From contig WPIO01000029.1 in the NCBI GenBank assembly GCA_009760855.2, positions 2,404,001 to 2,468,000 of the forward strand: a stretch of DNA of 64,000 bases. The letters are read 5' to 3'. Source of the stretch: Cristatella mucedo. Taxonomy: Eukaryota; Bryozoa; Phylactolaemata; Cristatellidae. How positions within the stretch are numbered: position 1 is the first letter of the stretch; each line of letters begins with the position of its first letter. Made by a program: the position numbers and the translations under genes. The notes below the pieces were generated by a model. That model searched no databases. It was not told the DNA's origin and worked only from the letters and a program-made list of their open reading frames with translations. Shown piece by piece: positions 48,045-58,500 of this stretch.

Positions 48045-48212
48045 TATTAGCTGATTTAGCAGCCTCATTTGTATAGCGGCAGAAGAACCTTAACGGCTAT
48101 CACCACCGCTTGCAGTTGGCAATACAGGATCACTCACTGCAGGATTCGAACCCACGACCTCGGTCATGAAGAACGAGAACCTTACCTCCTGGACTATCGC
48201 GGCCCACTACGT
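48045..48212 (-). mobile_element. SINE 2
   Basis: gcagcctcatttgtatagcg at one end and ggattcgaacccacgacctc (B box in reverse) inside; the A-box end (ctcctggactatcgcgg) is diverged. Confidence 0.78.
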
Positions 48213-48477
48213 AAATATGATGAAGGTAGCAGAACACCGTAGCCGTAAAGAGTGCCGATAAATTAATATATTGCGTCCACATTGTTAGCGTAGAACAGTG
48301 TATTCGACAACCGCAGAGGGCTACCCATGAGTCACAGAGTACAACTTACTAGTTCAAAGCATAAAGCATAGCTGATTCATTCGAAGCCGTAAGCACACCT
48401 GTCAAATCATTGCACATGCAGTTTATGATTTATATAGGCTGTAGTACAGGAACCGTTAGTAATTCTTGGCTTTTTGT

Positions 48478-48690
48478 AATCTGGCTGATACACAGTGCTG
48501 TCCAGAAAACTCCACTCACCCTGAGGAACAAAATATATCTTCTCAAATACTAGAGTATTTAATGGACTTCTTGCTAAAAGATGTCACTGCAACACACGAT
48601 TCACGTGAGTTAGCAATGCTCGTTGCAAATTGTGCGTTCTATCACCTTGGTTTGCTGATTAGGTGCAAAAAGATGCAACATGACCCATAA
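48478..48690 (+). other. Orphan ORF, possible exon
   Basis: An open frame reads NLADTQCCPENSTHPEEQN, ILEYLMDFLLKDVTATHDS and ELAMLVANCAFYHLGLLI. Its composition and amphipathic pattern look protein-like and it is not repeat-derived. I do not recognise it, no initiation codon in good context is present, and no partner exon was found. It ends about 110 bp before the TRIM-like element. Confidence 0.2.
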
Positions 48691-48802
48691 GTTTGCCGTA
48701 TCTGGAGCAATATCTGGCTTCCGACTTGGTTTCATTTTCTAAGGATAATATTTTGCAGCACCGTCTGAACACTGAGAAGTACGATTAATGGGATGCACAA
48801 AT

Positions 48803-49105
48803 TGTCGTTTGTTCTCACAGCGGAGAGACAGCCGATGCCCAACACCGACAGTTTATTACCACGCACGGAGCCGAAGAGCGCACGGCTCCCCTCGGCCCCT
48901 ACTCTCGCTCGACTCTTCTCCTCGACCCTGGCTGTCCCTTGGCCGACCCCGATGGTGAATCCACCATCTGTTCACCAGCGGGTTATCGTCCTGTGTCAAC
49001 GCCTCATTAGAAGCTGACCACAGCTGTGCACAGGCCCCTCTCGGGGATGCTTCCACCAGCTGTTGAGGAAAGGAGTGGTACAAGCCCGCATGCATTCGAA
49101 CTACA
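48803..49105 (-). repeat. LTR of the TRIM-like element (3' LTR in minus orientation)
   Basis: 303 bp, TG..CA ends, aligned without gaps to 49791-50093. It contains the reverse complement of AATAAA at 48852-48857. Confidence 0.9.
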
Positions 49106-49399
49106 CGCCCCTTGACCTTAAGGTCACAAGTTTGCAGCACAAACGCAAAGGGTCACCGATTTGCAGCGCCGACACATGTAGCTGCAAGGTACAGAGCAGC
49201 AATGAGCAAGCCTATCCGCCTCTGCCGATTCTGCCGTCGCGTCTCCGACATGTGCAGCTGCTTCTCCAGCCTGCACAGCCTCTCATGCCTTCCCAGTCTC
49301 TCCGTCCTGTGCAGACTATTCGGTCTGCACACACTCCGGCATAGGCCATGTCACGGTCGCTGGCCAACGTCACCGTCATGGCTTGCTCTGCATCGCAGG

Positions 49400-49640
49400 C
49401 CACTGCCGACTCTGTCGCAGTCCACTGCCGACTCTGTCACAGGCCACCGCCGACTCTGTCGCAGGCCACCGCCGACTCTGTCGCAGGCCACTGCCGACTC
49501 TGTCGCGGACGCCGCCGACTCTGTCGCGGACGCCGCCGCCTTCCTCGCGGACGCCGCCGCCCTCCTCGCGGACGCCGCCGCCCTCCTCGCGGACGCCGCC
49601 GCCTTCCCCGCGGACGCCGCCGCCCTCCGTGCGCAGTCTC
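49400..49640. repeat. GC-rich minisatellite inside the TRIM-like element
   Basis: About five 22-bp units of the type CCACTGCCGACTCTGTCGCA, then about six 21-bp units of the type GCGGACGCCGCCGCCCTCCT. All six frames stay open because of the repeat, giving Arg/Pro/Ala/Gly-rich ORFs with no family resemblance. Confidence 0.85.
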
Positions 49641-49790
49641 CCTGTCTGTCGCCTCGCACAATGCAGCTGCTTCGCAAGGAGCAAAAAACAAGTGCCACTC
49701 ACTTGGTTTATAGCCACTTTTCTTGGTCTCCCTCTCGTAGTTCAGCAGCCTGTTTACACGGGCCACAGTCGCTCCAGCCGAGAAATAGCT

Positions 49791-50093
49791 TGTCGTTTGT
49801 TCGCACAGCGGAGAGGCAGCCGATGCCCAATACCGACAGTTTATTACCACGCACGGAGCCGAAGAGCGCACGGCTCCCCTCGGCCCCTACTCTCGCTCGA
49901 CTCTTCTCCTCGACTCTGGTTATCCCTTGGCCAACCCTGATGGTGAATCCACCATCTGTTCACCAGCGGGTTATCGGCCTGTGTCAACGCCTCATTAGAA
50001 GCTGACCACAGCTGTGCACAGGCCCCTCTCGGGGATGCTCCCAACAGCGGTTGAGGAAAGGAGCAGTACCAGCCCACATGCAATCGAACTACA
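49791..50093 (-). repeat. LTR of the TRIM-like element (5' LTR in minus orientation)
   Basis: 303 bp, same ends as the first LTR. It is followed immediately by the CAAAT target duplicate at 50094-50098. Confidence 0.9.
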
Positions 50094-53000
50094 CAAATTA
50101 TATCCCTTCTCCGAAAATTGTCCGGTCAAACGGCCATTTTCTCAGCAATCATCGAGGGTTTGCAGCATGCCATTTTGGATGTACACAACCAAAGGCCTGA
50201 TATGTTTTGAAAACAATGAAATAAATAGAGGGCACGGTACACAGGAAGCTCCACCAAACAACGTTCTGTAATAGACCGGGAGTTAAATAATTCTTTCGGA
50301 AGATGTCCTAGCATAACTCTCTCGGTTTTTAAAACGCATGCACTAGAATTAAGCTACCTTCTCGTAATGGCAACACTTTAAAAGTTGCAGATCGCCGTGT
50401 TTTTGGCATTTCGGGTATTTCCGAAGACTTCCTTCTGTGACAGTTTCATGTGGTCCCACAGCTCCCCATTCATCAGGAAACACATCTGGTTGGTTTTCTC
50501 GATCCAGCTGCACTATCGATTTCTGGCCTAGCCTCGAAACCGGTCTGATCTACGTCTATACTTGCGTCAAACTGGATGTCTCAACCCTCGATCATTCCTG
50601 AAGAAGAATGCCCGACCCCAGTAGCGTCGGCAAAAGAGGCGAAGCCAGGATTGGAGTGCCAGGTGGCGCGCGGGTCTGGGGGTGCGGAGCCTCCTGTAAA
50701 GAGGGATCTCCCACAGCGCCTGCGGTATGCGAAAATTAGCCAAAATGGCCAGTCAGACCGGCCATTTTGTGCTATTTCGTCGGCTTTAGAATGAGTTGTA
50801 AAGTCTCCATAATGTATTCAATACGGAGCCGGCGAACGCTCATTGCATGGAAGCACTGCATGCTTTCGTCGTTCGACACGCCGCCGTCCCTTGGACAGAG
50901 CCCAACCGGTTATCGTGCAGCCGTGCCAAACACCAAGATTCCAGCCCGCCGGCCTGCTCGCCACCAGAGGCAAGCGCGACCGCTGGCCGCACGACCGGGT
51001 GTCAGACTCGTCTACCCCTTTAACACCTTTTGGCTATTGAGGCGGCGGCGTGACTATTTGATACAAATACGGCTACCCAACGTAAAGCCTATGCCATAAT
51101 GGTGTTTTTTTGGTCAGAAGTCCATGTGGAGTTTATAAATAGCTAGCTAGCTAATCCCAATTGTGCTTGGATTTTTCGAGCTCGCCCGCACTGTATTGTA
51201 GCAGTAGCATTCCAACGATACAATATCTATGCGCGGAGTTGATACATCCGTGGGCGGGGCCAGCACTTGATAAAGCGCTTCCATTTATGCGCTTTGCAAT
51301 TATCCAAGTAACCGCTGCTGGTGTATGGGCTGCTCCCAGGAAGGGCCACTTGCCAGTCACGTACGTACGTGTATCGGGCTCTGTAGTAGTAGTAGGCTTC
51401 GGCCGCGGAAGTTGTGCTCGAGAATTGAGAATCGAGGGTTGAATGCTCAGAATCTCAGCTGTGATCGCGACTTGGTCGGGTCATTCAGCGTGCAGTTGTC
51501 GGGATTTAGTGGCGCTCTCGCCGAATGCAGCTCGCTGCTTGCTATTAAACCGACGGTGCGGCATGGTTTGAGGTTAGGCTCGAAAATCGTGACATGGGAG
51601 TTTTCAGATGCGATGTGACGGAAGTTTGTTGAGTGCTCACCCCCACCCCACCCCCCTAATAGCCGTACCTGGGGCGGGAGTGGCGGTGTGGGCGACGATC
51701 GAGAGGCCATGGAGAATTGCGAGCTGAGGGAGCAGCACCATTTCTGAAGAAGGGCCTCATCGTAACCGAGGAATCTCATGAAGCCAGGGAGATCCATTGC
51801 GAGGCTGGCGAGTAGTAGAGCTTGTCCAGGAGCAGCCGTATGCTGGATCGTGCAGAACGGTCCGCATCACCACTCATAGATACGGATGTACTCGTTTGGC
51901 GGCCCATGTGCTTACGATGGCGAGCTTCTTTAGTGCACTTCTTACGAACTTACTGACCTGAATGAGCAGCGTTTTTAGTTGAATCGACCCTGCCAAGCTG
52001 CTGCCCTCGCAGTTGGTCCACATCGTTGGTCCGCACCATGTTAAGGACAGTAAGTCGATTCCAATTGAGTTGACGTATTCCTAACGTATGTAGCTCGCTG
52101 CTCAGTAATTGTCTACATTTTTTATTTAACTATGCATCGTGCTTTGATACATCGAGGAATCAAAGGAAGCAATTTTCTTCGAGTGCAAAAATTAGCCTCG
52201 AAGGGGCTCTTACTCGGGTGCTTTTGTTCCTTAGCAATGGGGTGGCAGGCCAGGGTCTTAACGAGGAAAACGCCACAATGATATGGTAAAGTCTACCAAT
52301 CTCTCCGAGAGGGAAGACCGATTAAGATGACTTTGCATGCCTTTCTTTTGACGCACTAGCTTGCTTAGGCTAGCCCTTTACTACTTCCCGTGAGCGGTAC
52401 AGCCCAGGTGCAGTAGCTGGTATGCACCGCGTCATTGCAGCTTGCAACTGGCTGAAGCCAGCCGCCACGACCTTTTGCTAGCCCAGACAGGCCCAGCACA
52501 ACAACCTGCTGCTCAGTATTGTTTGGCTCGGGTGCTCTGCTCACTCGCCAGCTGATCGCCGGATGCCGGGACTGTAGAATAACCTGGGTCCGAGCTCAGC
52601 TCTGGAAAGTGACATTGTTTGCACATCCTGGAAGTCACTCAGCTCTGTGACAACTTATCTCTCATCGAGTAATCGACAAGGTCTGCATTGAGGCAAGCTA
52701 TTGCAGCTGGTGAACCACTAATTTTTTCAGCTAACTTTGAATTGTACATGAATTTTCTTAAAAGGAATTTCCCGTGTCTGGGCAAGTTGTAGGTAGTTGC
52801 AGCCATCCTAGCTGCTCCACTCTGTTCATTCCACTAACTCAGATTCGGGCTACATACGAAAAGAGGTGGGCAAGAAGCAGACTTTCAAATTCAAGCACAC
52901 AGCATAGTAAAAGAAATGGATGCATTTATATTAATGCAGTTAGCTCTCAAATCACCTTTCTTATTACCATCATGCTCTTTTTGTGTTCTATGGCAGCCAG

Positions 53001-54711
53001 CGATAGGTCGGCCAAATGATGCCACTTCCTGATATCCTCTCGGCCGTTTAGGGTGCTGTAGACACATATCATCAACGAGTTATTTTTATTATTTGTTCAG
53101 TGGTTTGCCTACTGATCAATAAGTGAAGTTATATAGTCTAGAGAAAATACTGCCTGGTACTGGTAAGTGTTGATAGTACTTTTGCTCGAAGAGGGGTTCA
53201 TCGCTTTAAAAATAAAAGCCCATCGTAACATGACCTATTTGTATGACAGACTGGATGCAAATGGTCAGGTTGCAGGGTTGAAGACTGATCTCATGATCGT
53301 GATGTTAAATTGTTAATGTCTTTTCACCCCTGCAGTTGTGAAGCCCTTGAGCAGATGCTTCATGCGGCATACATGTACTAAGCATGAAGCATGAGCAATG
53401 TGCCCTATGAGACTAGTTTTGTTTGCAAATTCATCAGCTACTTTGACTGCCACTTAAAAATTTATTAAAAAATAAATCAAAGCAGTGGTGTGAATGTGGC
53501 CTCTGTAGGCTAGGATTCTCTTTAAGAGCAATTCATCTACGTAGTCTTACAGTAGCAGTCTGGTACATTTCTGGACTCTTATTTCTATATTTTACATCAG
53601 AAAATGACACAGTATCTGTCGATCAAAGCTGGATTCCACACCTCTTAGCATGTAAATTTGACACCACTTTATGTGATTTTGTGCATCAGCATACCTGGCC
53701 AGTGCTAATTTAGCTGCACAGGATATTGAGTAGCAGCTGAGTATGTTCAGCACTCATTGTCGACAATGTTACATTGGCATGACTCTTGTCTCTGGTTTTT
53801 GGATGTCGTTAGTTCGACTCCTATAGGAAAGTTCTTATAGTTCTTTTTTTTCTTAATTGCAAGTGCTATGACATCCATGTGGAATGTTTGACCCCATATA
53901 AATCGGCTGACGGTTCAGCTAAACATCGACATAAGACACTAAGATTAGATAGGGTGCATATGCAAATGGCCCGTTGATATCGGTGGATCTGTATTGCCAT
54001 TGAGCCATGTCCCACTGTCTTGACTGTGCTTGTGAAGGCCGCAGATCAACCTTCTAACTATAGCTTGCACGGTATGCAGAAAACCTCTGATTTGATGGGT
54101 AGCAGTCGATAGATGGAAATTAGGAAGGTTTGCTGGCACACGTCTTTGTTGCAGGAGGTATTGTTGTGCTTGTTGTTCCTGCTTGCAGGCTGTGACCCTT
54201 TGAAGCTTCTGTTGCATAGGTTTGGCAACCGAATGATGGGCTGCCCTATTTTGGTCCGGATTTATTATCGGCTTCTAAACTGCAACTGAGATAAGAAAAT
54301 GTGGCAATGATCGATTCCTGGTGAGCTTTAAGGTGACATTATTACCTATAATGTCTATGAGGCATTGTTGGAACTATCACTGCTGGGGATAATGCGGTAT
54401 TGCTACCTGCAATGCATATGAGGCATTATTGGAGCTACTATTGGTGAAGATAATGGGCGCCTTTTGCTGGTCATGCTCCAGAAGCTCTTTTACCATTGAT
54501 ATTGCCCAACGTACCCGAGGGCCTATTCTCTGTGATTGGTTTCTTCTCTCCCACCAGCTGTGCCTATTACGTGCTTCCCTGCATGCAATGCTACTTGGCT
54601 TCTCTGTTTCTGTATATAGTATAAGCACAGTGATGCATATTGCTACTTACTACACATTAAACTGGCAATTCACACCTGAATGGTCTATGTTGTTCTATGT
54701 CTATGTATGTT
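50094..54711. other. Intergenic region upstream of the PHKB-like gene
   Basis: It is moderately CpG-rich at 50.6-52.6 kb, so it may contain a promoter or non-coding first exon. Two similar hairpin motifs (about 50115-50145 and 50735-50770) with GGCCATTTT arms lie about 620 bp apart. From 52.7 to 54.7 kb I see nothing identifiable. Confidence 0.4.
51669..51797 (-). other. Candidate first coding exon of an unidentified minus-strand gene
   Basis: ATG at 51797, 43 codons (MDLPGFMRFLGYDEALLQKW then a Ser/Pro-rich stretch) ending exactly at a consensus donor cccag/gtacgg, in a CpG-rich neighbourhood. No downstream exon could be identified, so this may be chance or a 5' leader. Confidence 0.25.
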
Positions 54712-55250
54712 CAAGCAACGGATCGACATAAAGGTTTTGTCGCTCACTTTTAGGTCACTTCATTCTTTGGCTCCAGCCTGTCTCTCAGATCTACTCCCCC
54801 ACCAGGCCAAGCATCGTACCACCCACTTTTCGGAATCCAACAGTATACCAATACCTCGTACAAACCTCAAATTCTTTGGAGACCGTGCATTTAGTTCGTA
54901 TGCTCCCAAAGCCTGGAACTCACTCCCGACTTGCACCAGAACATCCCCTGACTTGGCCACATTTAAAAAGAACTTAAAGACACATCTATTTAGGGCAGCA
55001 TTTAGTAGGTCTCTGTGATTCGTCCTTCATGTGCTTATGCATGCTGACACTGTGCATGCTGCCACTAACCACACTTGCATGCTGACCCTGTGCATGTCAC
55101 CCCTAACCACGTTATTCATGTTGTTAATCAAGCATGATATTATTCACCATTCAATTGCATTTCCCTTTGCAGCAAATGAAAAGCGCCTAGAAAGAGATTG
55201 AGTTCTCTGAGGGTACTTTATCAAGTGCATTATTATTATTATTATTATTG
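54712..55250 (+). mobile_element. LINE B 3' fragment, well preserved
   Basis: RIDIKVLSLTFRSLHSLAPA, NLKFFGDRAFSSYAPKAWNS and RTSPDLATFKKNLKTHLF, then the UTR and an (ATT) tail at 55231-55250. It is only 190 bp upstream of the putative PHKB-like start. Confidence 0.88.
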
Positions 55251-55439
55251 TGTTTATGATGTTGCTCGCCACATGATTGCTTTGAACTTGTCCATGAATG
55301 TTTTACAATTGAACCTTTGCTGACTTGCAAACCTAATGTATGCCGATGAATCTACTAAGTAGCCATGGATTTACTTTGCAGTTGATAATGGTTAGATCAT
55401 ATTCAACCTGTAATTCATAAAGAACAATATTCTATAAAA

Positions 55440-55536
55440 ATGGAGTCTAATGCTACTGAATTTGCATTAGCCCAAGCAGATGATTTGGAATATTTCTCGT
55501 TCAGTGTGGGCAGGACGAATTACTACTTTGACTTGC
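55440..55536 (+). CDS. PHKB: PHKB-like exon 1 (putative start)
   Basis: ATG at 55440 opens 32 codons (MESNATEFALAQ...TNYYFDL) with donor ttgc/gtaagt, phase 1. The frame has a stop 54 bp upstream. Residues before the GLFP block are poorly conserved in this family, so the start is inferred from position and phase only. Confidence 0.55.
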
Positions 55537-58500
55537 GTAAGTTGTTTGAAGTTGTATTATGTGGCCAGCATCAGTTCTTGTAAGCAACCGTGTGCTGGCA
55601 GTGCTTTCTTGCTGTTACACCGGCTACTGCTGCAGATTTGCTGAGCTAATGTTAGGAGGCAAGAGTGGCAAACTAACATGTTTGTTATTCTTATGTCAGC
55701 CTTATATTGCTTGAAATGCACGATCTGTCGCTGCAGTGTCAGAGCAGATCATGCGATTCCAGCGGAGTACAACTGGCTTGTTTCCCACTGACACGTCGGA
55801 TCCCAACTGCAAGGAAACCCATATTCGTGACAATCTATACTGCGCTATTGCCATGTGGGCTCTTCATTTGGCTTACAAGTAGGTACCCGGCCAGCTTTTG
55901 TTTTTGCTGCTGCAGCTGCTGTTCTTTGGCCATCTTGGACAAATGAACCGTCTGGTGTGGGAGCAACGCTATAGGTAACACAGCACTCTGGGAGTTGCAT
56001 TAAATTGACGTGGTGCACAGCTTGTCTGGATTCTGATAGATTCTCTTTCGCATGAGAATATTTGTGAACTCTCCATGTAATTGCTCATTTTTCGTGCTGA
56101 TCCCTAACTGAATTGATAGAAGAGTTCTGTCTGTCTCTCTATTTGCAGTTGCTTGCACCGTTAGTGTCCTCCTGTCTTCGACTCTGCGTTATCTCGCCTG
56201 TGAATGCAATGAATCCTTTTGTAATATGCTTGCTCTACAGCATCGGGAAAGAAAGTGCCTTGAAAAGATTCAGTTCTTCGAGCGTGCTGTAAAAATGTGT
56301 TATTATTATTATTATAACTATCATCCTTCCATGTTATCGTTATCCTTCTATATCCATTCTAGAGTCTGTTCATAGTATACCATAGAAAATATAACATTCA
56401 GTAATCTATCTAGAAGTTCCTTTAGTTTATTGCATGTCTCTTTAAGGTCAGAGGAGGGTCCAGTGAGGGAACTTGTCGGCAATTACGTTTCATTCGTCAG
56501 CACCGAGTAGTAGGATTGATGTGATGCAAGCCTCTTTTTTGTTGCCGATAATCGATACCTGCACTGCATATGTAAGAAGCCTCGACTTTCATTATCTGCC
56601 TTAACATTTGCATCTTCATGCCTATAAGCTGCTGAATTTTAATCGGTTGCAGTGTTTTCTTTAGAAAGTCCAAGTTGTATTGTGTATCTCCTTAGTTGGT
56701 TTCTTACTTTTGGTGAAATGAACTTATGCAGAATTCTGCTTATCGCATGAGCTGGGAATTCTATTGTAAGCAGCTGGCTGTTGATTGTCAGTGTGCTGTC
56801 ACGGTTGCCGAATGCTACTGATACTTGCCTGAGGGCAAATGTCAGGTGGCATTATTTTTTGTGTAAATAACCAAGTAGCCTTGATATTTTATAGAGTTTT
56901 ACACGGTCATCGTGGATAATGTTTACATGAATGTTCTATGAAATATACTAAAAAGTGATAGAGTAAATGGCAGTTCCTGGTGTTTTAAAATCAAATTTCC
57001 CCGATGATGTTTTGCATGTAGGTGCTTGCTGCACGATTTTCGCACATAGACTGCACCCCCTCCATTTAGGTGCACCGGGGGGGGGGCTGTCCACTGTTAC
57101 TCGGCTGGTCAAAATCTTGGGTGAACTCATTGGTGGCCTTTTTACTAAAGTCGGGGAAGCAAGTCTGAGCAAGTACTACTAGCTACTAATTCAATACTAT
57201 TGTTAGACTACTAATTAGTTGTTATTATATAAAAATAAAATGTAAAATATAGTTTATTTGTATAGCGTCCCAAGAGAACTTAATCTCTATTCAGGCGCTT
57301 CACATACGCCTCAGGGCTCGAGCCCACGACCTCAGCCAGGACTTGGTCGGGGCGAGCACCATAACCGCTGGACCAATTATTAATGGCGCTAACGATCTTC
57401 TTAAGTAATGTCTGTTGATATGCATGGTCTAAAGCATATACTTTAATTGGCTTGAAACGAACATTCGTACCTGAAATGTTGTTTATTGGTTAAAATGCAA
57501 TTGCCACTGCTTTTCCTTGTTGTCAACAGTTGATGTCTTATAGTATGCTCACTTACCTAGTGTATCTCCGTCAGTAACTCCACAAAGTCATAAAGACCAT
57601 GTGGGTGTTACGCAGGAGAGTTTTATATAGCGCACTCACAGCCTAAGCGGCTTTCGGTACGCATTCGGTAGCCAACAGACTTCGTCTCACGAAACAAAGA
57701 GAATGTGGGAAGCATAGCAGAGTTAGGAGAGCAGTTGAGGTAGTGAGTAGCATAGAAGTAGCAGTTCAGGACCGCTGTAAAAGATGTGCCATAGTCGGCA
57801 GTTGGAGAGTAGTTGTCGTTGCGTAAGAATTGTGGAAGCGAGTTCCACAGTCTAGGACCTGCAGAGCTAAAGCTTCTGTCGCCAACTGTCTTTAAGCGGA
57901 GGAATGGGACAGCTAATTTATTTTCCACACAGGACCTGACGGTGCGAACAGGCTGAAACTGATGCAGCAGTTCAGCTAGGTACGAAGGAGCCAAGCCGTG
58001 GAGGGCCTTGTGGGTCAGCGGAAGAACTTTGCTCTGTATCCTTTGCTGAACCGGCAACCATCCTAGCTCTTTCAGCAAAGGTGACACGTGCTCAAACCGC
58101 TGGGACTTGAAGACTAGCCTTGCAGCCATATTCTTTGTCCGCTGTAGTGGCATGATAGCTTTCTTTGGCAGCCCAGCCAAAAGGGAATTACAATAATCAA
58201 GCCGAGACAGAACTAAAGAGCTAGTTAAATTTTTTACAAGCCACTGTGGGAGACAGCTTCTAATCTTGGATAGGGATCGGATGTGATGGCTAGCTGTAGA
58301 GGCAATCTTCTGAATGAAGCTTTTGAAATTGAGGCAGCTGTCGAACACGACACCTAGATTACGAGCACGTGGTGAAGGTCGCACAATAGCATCACCTATT
58401 AGAACAGCAAAGCCTTTTAATCCAGCCACACGCTTAGGGTGTCCTATGAGAAGCAGTTCGGTTTTATCGTCATTTAATTGTGGTCGATAATGTGTGTGGA

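Larger units (their letters stand above)
48803..50093 (-). mobile_element. Miniature non-autonomous LTR retrotransposon (TRIM-like)
   Basis: Two 303-bp direct repeats (48803-49105 and 49791-50093) start TGTCG and end CTACA. They flank a 685-bp internal part and are themselves flanked by CAAAT (48798-48802 and 50094-50098), a perfect 5-bp target duplication. By eye the LTRs differ at about 17 positions (about 94% identity). Orientation is probably minus: in that direction each LTR carries AATAAA (48852-48857, 49840-49845), and a purine-rich tract AAGGTCAAGGGGCG directly precedes the 3' LTR. No gag, protease, reverse transcriptase or integrase motif is visible; the internal part is mostly a GC-rich minisatellite. 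A clear tRNA primer site was not found next to the 5' LTR. Confidence 0.9.

Noticed and set aside
49112-50005. 297-codon plus-strand ORF
   Set aside because: It runs across the TRIM interior minisatellite and into an LTR; all six frames are open there because of repeat periodicity.
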